Assembly: GCA_020859985.1 (NCBI GenBank)
Contig: JAJBVD010000038.1
Coordinates: 1 to 49,486, forward strand
Source of the DNA: Clostridiales bacterium
Lineage (GTDB): Bacteria; Bacillota; Clostridia; Lachnospirales; Lachnospiraceae
Direction: 5' to 3'
Length of the DNA: 49,486 nucleotides
The position numbers and the translations under genes are program-made. Of the stretch, positions 33,140-42,418 are shown in pieces; the first letter of the stretch is position 1; each line of letters starts with the position of its first letter. The notes under the pieces are model-generated. The model saw nothing but the letters and a program-made list of their open reading frames with translations, ran no database searches and was not told the DNA's origin.

Positions 33140-33734
33140 GGACTATCGGGGAAATTTGTGAGAACCTGCCAATAAATTGGCGGATAAAACGAAAATCAAT
33201 CGTTCAATTCGCCTATAAAATTGATACTTTTGCGGGTCTCTGCAGTTTTACAAAGCTGGGTTTTCGAGGTGGAAAGCAATAAAAAACAAGGATTTTTTGG
33301 GCTTTGCAATAATTGCTTTTTACCTATTGACACAGATAGATGCCAGTTTATGGCAGGGAAAACATCCGGATTACTGAAAGCGTGTTCGCTTCGCCGCCGT
33401 GGAAGGTGCCGGACGGCATATTGGAACCATGTTCCGCGCATAGGCAGGGAGAGTCATAGCCTGCAATATATGGGCGGGATGGCGAAGCTATACCATTCTG
33501 TTTTCTGTTCATCCATAGTGCATCCGTAGGAAGATCGGAACGGTAATGGAAGTGCCCCCCTCGCTGCGCTTGGCGGCATGTCGCCTTGCCCAATGAGGAG
33601 TTCGTTTCGCGAAGGGCAAGGCTCCAGCAGGAACTGGATGACGAGCAGATGCGCTGTGTGAGTAAGAAAAAAGAATAAGAAGGAGTGACCCTCCCGAGCT
33701 GCGGAATTTGCGGTTAGGGGGGGTATTTATATGA

Positions 33735-33929
33735 ATGGATACGGAAAACATGGCAGCGGATAGAACGGTAGAATCAGAACTTTGCAAGAAAGAAACATAT
33801 CCGGATATCTGTGTTTGCTGTGGCAGGCCTGTGCCAGAAGGACGGATGATCTGCTGGAACTGTGAGCACGAGTTTGATGAGGTTGGAGGCTTCCGTGTAA
33901 AAGGGAACCGAAAGATGCAGGAGCAATGA
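33735..33929 (+). CDS. Small zinc-ribbon protein
   Basis: 64 aa. Two Cys pairs, CVCCG and CWNCE, in ICVCCGRPVPEGRMICWNCE form a zinc ribbon; both ends are charged. Similar short zinc-ribbon proteins are common in mobile elements of Clostridia, with no known function. A GGGGGGG tract lies 11 bases before the ATG, a little far for a binding site. It is 28 bp before the sugar transferase gene. Confidence 0.6.
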   Translation: MDTENMAADRTVESELCKKETYPDICVCCGRPVPEGRMICWNCEHEFDEVGGFRVKGNRKMQEQ

Positions 33930-33957
33930 GAAATACGCACAAATCGAAGGATGAGTT

Positions 33958-35418
33958 ATGGAAGAACATAACAGAAAGAAGATAGATGCTTCAGATTTAA
34001 AAGGGGTTATCAGGAAATTTGAGGGTTTTGCTGAATTACTGGTATTAACAATTGTCTACTATTTTACATGGAAAGTAAATTACAGAGGTGATGACAACCC
34101 TTTTTATTGGGGCAACGGAAAAATTGCCCTTGCATTTGTTTACATAATACTGCTCTTCACAATGTTCTATATGAGCGACGGATATCAGTATGGACATAGA
34201 AAAATCTCGGAAATCATCATTTCCCAGTGGATTGCTGTATGTATCGTCAACTTCATCACATACCTTCAGCTTAGCCTGATCGGAAATAAACTGCTGAACA
34301 TCGTGCCGATGCTTCTGCTGACAGGAGTGGATTTTGTGCTGACATTTGGAAGCTGCTGGATGTTCACTTTTTTCTACCACAGGATGTATGTCCCCAAGGA
34401 TATGCTGATGATTTATGGGACAGAAAAAGCTGTCGACCTGAAATTTAAGATGGACAAGCGCCCGGATAAATACGTCATCACAAAAGTGGTTTCCTATGAA
34501 GAAGGCTACAAGGCAATCTGTAAGGAAGCTGTTCAGCATGACGCAGTTATCATCAACGATGTTCCTGCCGAGATTCGTAACGACATTTTGAAATATTGCT
34601 ATACAAACGAAATCAGGACTTATATCGTACCGAAAATCTCCGACATCATTCAGCGTGGCGGCGAGGAAATCAATCTCTTCGACACACCGCTCTATTTGGT
34701 CAAAGGAAAAGGCTTAAATCCGGCACAACGTTTTGTTAAGCGTGCAATAGATATTGTTCTTTGCCTGATTGCTCTGATACCGGGACTTCCGCTTATGGCA
34801 ATCGTTGCAGCCGCAATCAAACACGAGGATCACGGCCCAGTTTTCTATCGGCAGAAACGAGTCACTAGAAATGCTAAGACCTTTGAAATCCTGAAATTCC
34901 GCAGCATGATTGTGGACGCAGAAAAAAACGGAAAATCCATCCCAGCCACCGACCACGATCCGCGCATCACAAAAGTCGGACGGATTATACGGGCAACACG
35001 AATTGATGAGCTGCCGCAGATTCTGAACATTCTAAAAGGTGATATGTCCTGGGTAGGTCCGAGACCTGAACGAGTGGAGCATATGGAGGAATATTCGAAA
35101 GAGATTCCGGAATTTTTCCTGCGCACAAAGGTCAAAGGTGGCCTCACAGGATATGCGCAGATATATGGAAAATATAATACTTCTGCATATGACAAGCTGC
35201 GGTTGGATCTGATGTATATAGAAAATTATTCTGTTGTATTGGACTTAAAACTCCTGATTATGACTGTTCAGATTATGCTGAAAAAGGAAAGCACGGAAGG
35301 GTTTGATAAAGCAGGAGAGATGGAGAAAAAGAGATTTGACTTGATGCAACAGTATGGAACAACCAAGGCAAAAGATGAGGCCGCTGCTACAGAAGAGATA
35401 CGTAAAGAAACAATCTGA
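33958..35418 (+). CDS. Initiating sugar transferase for exopolysaccharide (polyprenyl-phosphate glycosyl-1-phosphate transferase)
   Basis: 486 aa. Four or five N-terminal membrane helices (about 20-150), a CoA-binding-like middle domain, a further helix (ALIPGLPLMAIVAAAIK, about 280) and the catalytic domain with VFYRQKRVTRN, FEILKFRSM, ATRIDELPQILNILKGDMSW and GPRPERVEHM. It loads the first sugar phosphate onto undecaprenyl phosphate. First gene of the polysaccharide locus. Its base composition is still close to that of the chromosome, unlike the genes that follow. Confidence 0.93.
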   Translation: MEEHNRKKIDASDLKGVIRKFEGFAELLVLTIVYYFTWKVNYRGDDNPFYWGNGKIALAFVYIILLFTMFYMSDGYQYGHRKISEIIISQWIAVCIVNFITYLQLSLIGNKLLNIVPMLLLTGVDFVLTFGSCWMFTFFYHRMYVPKDMLMIYGTEKAVDLKFKMDKRPDKYVITKVVSYEEGYKAICKEAVQHDAVIINDVPAEIRNDILKYCYTNEIRTYIVPKISDIIQRGGEEINLFDTPLYLVKGKGLNPAQRFVKRAIDIVLCLIALIPGLPLMAIVAAAIKHEDHGPVFYRQKRVTRNAKTFEILKFRSMIVDAEKNGKSIPATDHDPRITKVGRIIRATRIDELPQILNILKGDMSWVGPRPERVEHMEEYSKEIPEFFLRTKVKGGLTGYAQIYGKYNTSAYDKLRLDLMYIENYSVVLDLKLLIMTVQIMLKKESTEGFDKAGEMEKKRFDLMQQYGTTKAKDEAAATEEIRKETI

Positions 35419-35449
35419 AAAGGATTATATTATAGGTGGAAATGAAAAA

Positions 35450-36292
35450 ATGATATCTGCGTCTATTGTTTTATATCATACGAAAATCCAGCAGATTCAG
35501 GAAGTGATACGGAGTTATGCACCATCGAAGAGCAGGAAACTTTATATTATAGACAATTCAGAAAGGGTGCATTCGGAATATGATTTGCTAAAGGAAATTC
35601 CGTATGTAGAATATATATTTATTGGCGAAAACTTGGGCTATGGTAAAGGGCATAACATAGGAATTAGAAAAGCAATAGATGAAAAAACTGACTATCACAT
35701 CGTATTAAATCCTGACTTGAGTTTTGAACCTACAATTATAGACGCATTAATACATTATGCAGATCAAAATCTAGATGTGGTTTACATGCTGCCAAAGGTT
35801 GTTTATCCAAACGGAGAAATACAATATCTTTGTAAATTACTGCCGACTCCATTTGATTTGATACTGAGAAGGTTTCTTCCGAATAAAGGAATTGTAAAGA
35901 AAAGAAATGACAGATATACATTAAAGGCTTCCGAATATAACAAAATAATAAATCCACCTTGCTTATCTGGATGTTTTATGTTTATGCGCACGAAAGCATT
36001 AGAAGAAAATAATCTTATTTTTGATGAACGTTTTTTTATGTATTGCGAGGACTTTGACTTGATTCGGAGACTGCATAGAATTGGAAAGACAATTTATTTT
36101 CCGGAAGTGAAAATCGTTCATGCTCATGGAAAAGAGTCATATAAAAATGTAGGTATGTTAAAAACACATATAATTTCAGCTTGTCAGTATTTTAATAAAT
36201 ATGGATGGATAATTGATAAAGAGAGAAATAAACAAAACAAACTGATATTAGTGGAAATACAGAAAATTAATTCAGAGAGGGACTTTGCATGA
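35450..36292 (+). CDS. Family 2 glycosyltransferase (rhamnosyltransferase-like)
   Basis: 280 aa, start MISASIVLYH at 35450 with a GGTGGA site. GT-A features: YIIDNSE, GENLGYGKGHNIGI, the metal-binding segment IVLNPDLSF, and LSGCFMFMR followed by FFMYCEDFDLIRRLHRIG. These N-L-G-Y-G-x-G-x-N and E-D-x-D motifs are those of rhamnosyltransferase-type GT2 enzymes. Overlaps the next gene by four bases (ATGA), so translation is coupled. First clearly AT-rich gene of the locus. Confidence 0.88.
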   Translation: MISASIVLYHTKIQQIQEVIRSYAPSKSRKLYIIDNSERVHSEYDLLKEIPYVEYIFIGENLGYGKGHNIGIRKAIDEKTDYHIVLNPDLSFEPTIIDALIHYADQNLDVVYMLPKVVYPNGEIQYLCKLLPTPFDLILRRFLPNKGIVKKRNDRYTLKASEYNKIINPPCLSGCFMFMRTKALEENNLIFDERFFMYCEDFDLIRRLHRIGKTIYFPEVKIVHAHGKESYKNVGMLKTHIISACQYFNKYGWIIDKERNKQNKLILVEIQKINSERDFA

Positions 36293-36840
36293 AACAGGAT
36301 TATTCATTTTGGGAGAAAATTACAAATGGATTAAATCTAATATATACAAAGCTATTTTGGCCTAATGCAAGATTAATTCGAAGACCTTTTTATTGCCGTG
36401 GAGCGAAACATGTTTCATATAAGCAAGGTTTAACAACAGGATACAGCTGTAGATTCGAAATATTTGATGTTAATGAAAAAGGATATTCTAAGATGCTTAG
36501 GATTGGAGAGAATTGCAGATTTGGCGATAGAGTTCATATATCGGTATGCGATAAGATATTAATAGGCGATAATTGCCTATTTGCTTCAAATATTCTCGTG
36601 ACGGATAATGAACACGGGGCTTATAAGGGAGAAGTGCAGACAACTCCGGAAGTGGTACCAAATGAAAGAATTCTAAAAGTCTCACCAGTAGAAATTGGTA
36701 ATAATGTTTGGGTAGGGGAGAATGTGGTTATTCTGCCAGGTGTGCATATTGGAGATGGATGCGTGATAGGAGCGAATGCAGTGGTGAACCATGATATACC
36801 ATCAAATTCAATAGCGGGGGGGTGCCGGCGAAGTGCATAA
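36289..36840 (+). CDS. Hexapeptide-repeat acetyltransferase with a G7-disrupted C terminus
   Basis: 183 aa as read. Left-handed beta-helix repeats (IGENCRFGDRVHIS, IGDNCLFASNI, IGNNVWVGENVVILPGVHIG, IGANAVV) with the family's DNEHG catalytic-type loop mark an O-acetyltransferase of the WcaF/maltose-acetyltransferase type. The normal ending AG(V)PAK.IKTW is lost: a run of seven G at 36816-36822 shifts the frame and gives AGGCRRSA-stop. With one more G, or two fewer, the frame continues AGGVPAKCIKTWNGTEWATV... to TGA 36897-36899, overlapping the next gene's ATG as ATGA. It may be phase-variable. Confidence 0.85.
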   Translation: MKQDYSFWEKITNGLNLIYTKLFWPNARLIRRPFYCRGAKHVSYKQGLTTGYSCRFEIFDVNEKGYSKMLRIGENCRFGDRVHISVCDKILIGDNCLFASNILVTDNEHGAYKGEVQTTPEVVPNERILKVSPVEIGNNVWVGENVVILPGVHIGDGCVIGANAVVNHDIPSNSIAGGCRRSA

Positions 36841-36895
36841 AAACATGGAACGGCACCGAATGGGCTACCGTAAATCCGGAGAAGGACGCAAAAAG

Positions 36896-37978
36896 ATGAT
36901 AGTCATTAGTGGAGTAAATCTGATTGAAGGTGGTCCTTTGTCAATTTATTATGATTGCCTTGATGCTATAATCGAATCACATTCAAACATTACAAATGAT
37001 GTTGTGGCATTTGTACATAGTAGAGAATTGTTTGCAAAGTACGAGCAAAAAGTGAAAATCATTGAATTGCCAAAAGCGAAAAAGAATTATTTATATAGGC
37101 TATATTATGAATATATATATTTCTGGAATTACTCAAAAACAAAGAACATTGATATTTGGATTTCATTGCATGACATTACGCCGAGAGTATTAGCAGGAAA
37201 ATTATATACATACTGTCATAATGCTAGTCCGTTTATGGACAAAAACTTGTCAAACATAAAATATAGTTTAAAAAATGTTGCTTTCGCTTATTTTTATAAA
37301 TATTTGTATAGAATTAACATAAAGAGTGCATCAGCAATAATTGTTCAGCAAGATTGGATGAGGAGAGCATTTTTAAAGATGTTTCCAGTTCAGGATATTA
37401 TTGTTAGTTATCCAGATGTAAAGACAGAGATTGCTTTAGAACCGAGAAAATGTGAATCAGAAAAAACCATATTTATATATCCGGCTTTTCCAAGATTTTT
37501 TAAAAATTTCGAGGTAATTTGTCAAGCTGCTAGGATACTGGAAAAAGAGAATATTGAAGTTTGGTTTACTATTGACGGAACGGAAAACAGATATTCTAGT
37601 GATTTGTATAAAAACTATGCAAATATTAATTCAATTAAATGGTTGGGACTGCAGCCAAGAGAAAAGTTATTTGAATTGTATAACCAGTCTGATTGCTTGA
37701 TATTCCCTTCAAAATTAGAAACATGGGGGCTTCCAATTACAGAGTTTAAGTTATATAAAAAGCCCATTATTCTAGCAGATAGGCCATATGCCCATGAGAC
37801 TTTAGGGAAATATGATTATGCGATATTTTTTGATGAAAGTAATCCGACAGATCTCGCTGAATGTATGATAAGACAGATATATAAAAAAGACTATGATAAG
37901 GTTGAAGCACCTAAAATCTATCCAAAACCACTAATTGGTTGGCGCGAACTTTTAGGAAAACTGTTAGATGAAGAATGA
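36896..37978 (+). CDS. Glycosyltransferase, GT4/GT-B type
   Basis: 360 aa from ATG 36896 with GGAGAAGGA upstream. GT-B features: VNLIEGGPLSIYYDCLDAI at the nucleotide-free N domain, TIFIYPAFPRFFKNFEVICQAA at the start of the C domain, and LGLQPREKLFELYNQSDCLIFPS with KLETWGLPITEFKLYKKPII, the E-x7-E-type retaining motif. Coupled to the acetyltransferase by ATGA in that gene's repaired frame. Confidence 0.85.
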   Translation: MIVISGVNLIEGGPLSIYYDCLDAIIESHSNITNDVVAFVHSRELFAKYEQKVKIIELPKAKKNYLYRLYYEYIYFWNYSKTKNIDIWISLHDITPRVLAGKLYTYCHNASPFMDKNLSNIKYSLKNVAFAYFYKYLYRINIKSASAIIVQQDWMRRAFLKMFPVQDIIVSYPDVKTEIALEPRKCESEKTIFIYPAFPRFFKNFEVICQAARILEKENIEVWFTIDGTENRYSSDLYKNYANINSIKWLGLQPREKLFELYNQSDCLIFPSKLETWGLPITEFKLYKKPIILADRPYAHETLGKYDYAIFFDESNPTDLAECMIRQIYKKDYDKVEAPKIYPKPLIGWRELLGKLLDEE

Positions 37979-38181
37979 ATAGAAACATGTCTGATTTAAC
38001 ATAAATTTAGTTTAAAATAGAGACAATAGGAAATGTATAGAGGAATAATGGTATTATATAATCCATCTGTAGTGAATGAGATTTTGGATAATATAAGTAC
38101 GTACATCGAAAAATAATGTTAGAAAGATAATAGCTTGACAGTTTAGCAACTGAAGCGGGATAGATTAGCGAGGGTAAATTA
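37979..38181 (+). other. AT-rich intergenic gap
   Basis: About 200 bp with no gene seen. Several AT-rich -10-like motifs occur (TTTAAAATAG near 38011), so an internal promoter for the downstream genes is possible but not definable. Confidence 0.3.
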
Positions 38182-39165
38182 ATGAAAACATTAGTAACAG
38201 GAGCTGGCGGGATGGTGGGTTCCCATATGGTGGAACATTTGCATAAGCGTGGAGATGATGTTCTTGGAACATATTATAAACCCACAATAGATATTAATGA
38301 ATTACCAACAGAGATATTAATGAAAGAATGTGATGTTCGATATTTTCAGAACGTTGAGAGAATTATTGCCGAGTTCATGCCAGATCAGATATATCATTTA
38401 GCTGCGCAGAGTTATCCTACAGTTTCTTGGGAAAAACCTCAAGAAACTATTGAAACTAATATTATTGGTACAATAAATATTTTTGAAGCTATTAAATTTG
38501 CTAGAAAATATAATAAATATTATGATCCAATGGTTGTTGTTGCATGTTCTAGTGCAGAATATGGGGAAACTTTAAATGAACTTTATAGGACCCCAAATAA
38601 AATGGATATATATGTGAAAGAAACTGCTCAACTCCAACCACTTCATCCTTATGGTGTGAGCAAGGTTGGTCAAGATCTTTTATCTTTTCAATATTATATA
38701 AACGATCATATTCGATGTATTAGAGTACGTATATTTAACTCAACAGGAACCAGAAAAGTTAATGATGTTACTTCTGATTTTACATACAGGGCAATAGAAG
38801 CGGAACAGAAGGGAACGTACGAAATTCGCGTTGGAAACCTTAATACAAGGCGTGCTATCATGGATCAGAGAGATCTTATAAAAGGACTTCTTCTTCTTGG
38901 AGAAAAAGGGAAAGTTGGTGAAGTGTATAATTTATCATCTGAGTATATATATAAAATGTCAGATATTATCGAATTAATAGAACAAGAGTTGAAACATAAA
39001 CTGAAAATAAAAGTAGACCCAACATTAATGCGCCCTACAGATGAAAAGATTATTATAGGAGATGTAACAAAACTGAAGAAAGATACAGGGTGGAAACAAG
39101 ATATTTCAATGAAAAAAACTATTGCTGATATGTTGGAATATTGGCGATATAAGATGGAGAAATAA
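38182..39165 (+). CDS. NAD(P)-dependent sugar epimerase/dehydratase (GDP-mannose 4,6-dehydratase-like SDR)
   Basis: 327 aa. Rossmann motif TGAGGMVGSHM at 6-16, IYHLAAQSYPTVSW, substrate loop ACSSAEYG, catalytic YGVSK, and RAIMDQRDLIKGL. The run VSWEKPQETIETNIIGTINI and the RIFNSTG segment fit GDP-mannose 4,6-dehydratase or the related GDP-4-keto-6-deoxymannose reductase; it should make a nucleotide sugar for this polysaccharide. Which of the two cannot be settled from sequence alone. Confidence 0.85.
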   Translation: MKTLVTGAGGMVGSHMVEHLHKRGDDVLGTYYKPTIDINELPTEILMKECDVRYFQNVERIIAEFMPDQIYHLAAQSYPTVSWEKPQETIETNIIGTINIFEAIKFARKYNKYYDPMVVVACSSAEYGETLNELYRTPNKMDIYVKETAQLQPLHPYGVSKVGQDLLSFQYYINDHIRCIRVRIFNSTGTRKVNDVTSDFTYRAIEAEQKGTYEIRVGNLNTRRAIMDQRDLIKGLLLLGEKGKVGEVYNLSSEYIYKMSDIIELIEQELKHKLKIKVDPTLMRPTDEKIIIGDVTKLKKDTGWKQDISMKKTIADMLEYWRYKMEK

Positions 39166-39943
39166 ATTAAATACAACTTTTGATTAAAAACATAAAATAA
39201 CTAGAGTTAGAAAGGTAAGTGAGTTCTTTCCTTTTATACAATATGAATTATGGAAACCTAATATATTGTTGTAATTTTCCTGGATTCACATTAGATGTGC
39301 AGATATCATCGTTGATGCATTGGTATCCTTTCCTCTACTTTTTAATTAATTGCTGTGATTTGGGCACAAGTATTCCTGTCCTTCAACTTTGGGCTTTTTT
39401 TCATTGGACTTAAAGTCTGCCATAATATCCGCTCTTGCGTTTGGTTAGGTTTGTTGATTCCAGATGAATGTTGTTCTATTCAGCCAACTGCCTCATCGCT
39501 GGGATTCGCGCAATTCGTTACTACCGCTGTAGATTCCTCCAGCGTACCCTATGGCTTCAAGCGAATCTAAAAGAAATTGGCTGTCGCAGTATGTGTTCTG
39601 CTCGTACCGGTAATTGGTAACGATGCTACACCCTCACTGGTTACTTCTGGCGTTAAATACGGTGTGGATCAAGGAAAAAAGGCAAACAAATATTAAGCGA
39701 GCAGTTTTTTATAAAATGAAAAATTCATGAAACAAGAGTATTCATTATCAGAAAAAGTAGCAATGTATTCTGTATGCAATATACTAAACTATTTTGGCCG
39801 AAAGCTGATTGGTTTGAAAGACTTTTATTGTCGCGGAAGAATATATTGTTAAAAATGGTTTTATGATTGAGTTCTACATTTTGGTATTATATCTATATAA
39901 TGGCTGACATAATTTTTGAAGAGAAGAGATAGGGGAAAATAAG
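39166..39943 (+). other. Degenerate region with gene remnants
   Basis: About 780 bp with no intact gene. A short coding-like frame at about 39571-39696 reads LAVAVCVLLVPVIGNDATPS and ends KKANKY-stop, like the start of a secreted protein without a start codon. Then comes a fragment of an acetyltransferase gene (39727). The base composition around 39400-39650 is higher than on either side, suggesting an inserted or exchanged piece. Confidence 0.45.
39727..39852 (+). pseudogene. Truncated second copy of the hexapeptide acetyltransferase gene
   Basis: The ATG starts MKQEYSLSEKV, then NYFGRKLIGLKDFYCRGR before a stop. It aligns with the N terminus of the intact gene at 36289 (MKQDYSFWEKI ... LFWPNARLIRRPFYCRGA), and the DNA shares CTATTTTGGCC and TTTTATTG(T/C)CG(C/T)GGA. 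The rest of the gene is gone or unrecognisable after about 39900. Confidence 0.65.
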
Positions 39944-41254
39944 GTGAAACTTAAATATAATAGACATACCATTTTTTATACGCTAATTTTTTTCCTGATT
40001 CTTATGGTGGAATTGAATTTCTTTGGCGTAGTAAAGATGAATGAGACAGTTCAATTTATAGTGTATGAAAATAGATCAAAATGGGTTGCTGTAGTAGTAG
40101 TTATTGTTGGTTTATGGTGTTGGAATAACAATGGTAGATCAATCTTCTTAAAATATGACTTTTTAAAAAAGTATTTATTGTTAGTTTCAATATCACTGTT
40201 GATTTTGTATATAGATGCTTGGATACGTTATCCGCGAAATTCTATGTTAACGACATATGGACAAGGAGCGGTTTATTTATATTCTTATCTGTCTATCCTT
40301 CTTATTTTTTTGTTTGAAAAACAAGAAGGAATAGAAAAAGTAATGAGATTATTGATGATCGTTTCAATCATATCATATACGGTAACTCTCATTGATTGTT
40401 TTGCGTATTATAGCATCGGAAATACAATATTCCTGGAAGAAATAATAACACGTGATAATAAACTTTATATAAATGTTGGCTCATTAATAAATATTGTGTC
40501 TCTTTACGCAATAAATCAAGTAGTTTCTGGGACAAAAAAATGCTTAAAAATAGAAAAATTAACAGTGTTACTTTCATTGCTATATTTCCTATTTACATAT
40601 CAATCACGAGCAAATTTATTTGCGTTCGTAATCTCGTCATTAATGATAATATGTTGTGGGAATGTATCAATGCGCAGAAAAATCTTAATTAGTATACTAA
40701 TATTTTCTGTGGCTTTGGCCGCAATAATTTCGGGCTATGTAAATCAATTCTTTCAATCATTTAGCATTGAGGGCTCTTTGGGAAGTAGTACCTATATTAG
40801 AATATCAGGATGGAAATATTATTTTTCACAATTTTTAAAAAATCCATTTACTGGGATTGGATTTGCAGGACCTACACAATACTTTTCATTAATACATGGC
40901 AATTTCAACTACTATTATCAAGGAAGTTATCACAATTTTTACTATTCAGATTGTGGATTTGTGGGGCAATTAGCGAAAATGGGAATGTTTGCGATCATTA
41001 TATATGTATGGCCGATTGTACATTTTATTAAAATAGCATATTATGCTGTAAAAAATAAGAACAAATCAATCGCAGGGATGACAGTCGGATATGTTGTTTT
41101 TTTGATAATTACATCTGCGTCACTAATTGTACTCGACTATGAAAGAGTAATTGCTTGGCCTGTGATTATTGCATTATTTGAATACTTTGAAATTCATAAT
41201 TGTTCGACAATTTTAAAACATAATGATTTTTTACGTAAATTACAAATAAATTGA
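39944..41254 (+). CDS. O-antigen/capsule polymerase-like membrane protein (Wzy)
   Basis: 436 aa, GTG start with GGGGAAAATAAG upstream. About ten or eleven hydrophobic segments with a larger outside loop in the second half (about 275-330), which contains SFSIEGSLGSSTYIRISGWK and NPFTGIGFAG; the motif 'R...W...F...P..G.G' is typical of Wzy/O-antigen ligase proteins. Wzy proteins share little sequence, so the call depends on topology, this motif and the locus. Confidence 0.8.
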   Translation: MKLKYNRHTIFYTLIFFLILMVELNFFGVVKMNETVQFIVYENRSKWVAVVVVIVGLWCWNNNGRSIFLKYDFLKKYLLLVSISLLILYIDAWIRYPRNSMLTTYGQGAVYLYSYLSILLIFLFEKQEGIEKVMRLLMIVSIISYTVTLIDCFAYYSIGNTIFLEEIITRDNKLYINVGSLINIVSLYAINQVVSGTKKCLKIEKLTVLLSLLYFLFTYQSRANLFAFVISSLMIICCGNVSMRRKILISILIFSVALAAIISGYVNQFFQSFSIEGSLGSSTYIRISGWKYYFSQFLKNPFTGIGFAGPTQYFSLIHGNFNYYYQGSYHNFYYSDCGFVGQLAKMGMFAIIIYVWPIVHFIKIAYYAVKNKNKSIAGMTVGYVVFLIITSASLIVLDYERVIAWPVIIALFEYFEIHNCSTILKHNDFLRKLQIN

Positions 41255-41315
41255 TGCCAATATAGCATTTAGAAACAAGAATACTGGATTATATAAAACA
41301 AATTAGGTGACGCAT

Positions 41316-42383
41316 ATGAAAGATGATAAGTTTAGAATGATTCAAGGCTTCAGAGGAATCTCTATTATTCTTATAGTTCTCTGGCATTTGAATTATATTT
41401 GGCCAAAATCTTTGCCAGAAATAGGAAATATAGGAGTAGAGTATTTTTTCTTAATATCGGGATTCTTAGTGATTTATTTACATATAAACGACAATAAGCT
41501 AGCGACATTTAAACTTTCATTGAATTATACTAAAGATCATTATAAGAAAACATACATTGAATATATTTTGTCAGGAATTCCATTTATAATTGTTTTACTT
41601 AAAAATTCATTATCTTGCAAATCTTTTTTGAAAATTTTGTGCTATGTTTTTTGCTTTCAAGCTTGGGTTGTTCCGGATGAAAGTAGCATTTCGATAAATG
41701 GTCCAACATGGTTTTTATCTGCATTGCTATTTTGCTATTTCTTTACACCTGTATTAATTATTGGCCTTAAGAAAATAGAACCAATAGAATTATTAACAGG
41801 AATATTTATAACATCAATCGTATATGAATTGATCTGCATAAACCTTGTTCCAGAATGGCAGTATCCCAGTTCTTATGATGGAGGTCCTGTTCGTGCATAT
41901 CTAACGTATTTTTTGCCTATTTATAGGTTCACAGATTACTCCATTGGCGGGGTTTTAGGATATATGTTTAGGAATAGTAATTGTGGCAGGGATGTAAAAA
42001 CAAACAAAATATGCTTATTAGGTCTTCTACTAGCTTTAGTTGCTGCATTGCTCACAGGGTATAAGATGGGATTTGTACCTCAAAAATTCCTTGTATGTAT
42101 AGAAGCAATCATATTCTGGAATCTGATGACTTCAAAATCAAAAATGGTGAATAAAATTTTTGCAAATAATATTTTTTGCACTGTAGGCGATATTAGCTCG
42201 GAAGTTTTTATTTGGCATTATTTAATTATTATTATTATCGATAAAATTTTAAGTATTTATTTGCCAAACATTTCTTTAATCGTGAAATGGTTTCTTTGCT
42301 TGACAGCTGTTTGGGTAATTTCATTTTTAGTAAATATTGGAAAGCTAAAAGCTAAAAAATATTTAAAAACAGTGAATTGTTAG
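41316..42383 (+). CDS. Membrane acyltransferase (acyltransferase family 3, OafA-like)
   Basis: 355 aa, ATG 41316 with TAGGTGA before it; GTG 41307 is in frame but less likely. The start MIQGFRGISIILIVLWHLNYIW carries the catalytic His in LWHLNY, followed by GVEYFFLISGFLV and the GPTWFLSALLFCYFFTPVL segment. About ten membrane helices. It would transfer an acyl group (often acetyl) to polysaccharide sugars at the membrane. Confidence 0.88.
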   Translation: MKDDKFRMIQGFRGISIILIVLWHLNYIWPKSLPEIGNIGVEYFFLISGFLVIYLHINDNKLATFKLSLNYTKDHYKKTYIEYILSGIPFIIVLLKNSLSCKSFLKILCYVFCFQAWVVPDESSISINGPTWFLSALLFCYFFTPVLIIGLKKIEPIELLTGIFITSIVYELICINLVPEWQYPSSYDGGPVRAYLTYFLPIYRFTDYSIGGVLGYMFRNSNCGRDVKTNKICLLGLLLALVAALLTGYKMGFVPQKFLVCIEAIIFWNLMTSKSKMVNKIFANNIFCTVGDISSEVFIWHYLIIIIIDKILSIYLPNISLIVKWFLCLTAVWVISFLVNIGKLKAKKYLKTVNC

Positions 42384-42418
42384 TTCTCGCTTTTCAATAT
42401 TGGTGATTTATAAGTATA

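Larger units (their letters stand above)
32822..33734. other. Gene-poor stretch after the recombinase, probable mobile-element remnant
   Basis: About 910 bp without a convincing gene. It holds two 25-bp direct repeats and an inverted repeat at 32933-32968 (15-bp arms, 13 matching). From about 33380 the base composition rises and coding-like scraps appear. One short frame ends LQQELDDEQMRCVSKKKE followed by TAA at about 33676, which resembles a decayed gene end. A G7 tract at 33717-33723 sits at the ribosome binding position of the next small gene. Confidence 0.4.

Noticed and set aside
33221-33529. A 102-residue open frame on the + strand
   Set aside because: No ribosome binding site, no recognisable domain, and an overlapping frame of similar length on the other strand; kept only as part of a gene-poor region.
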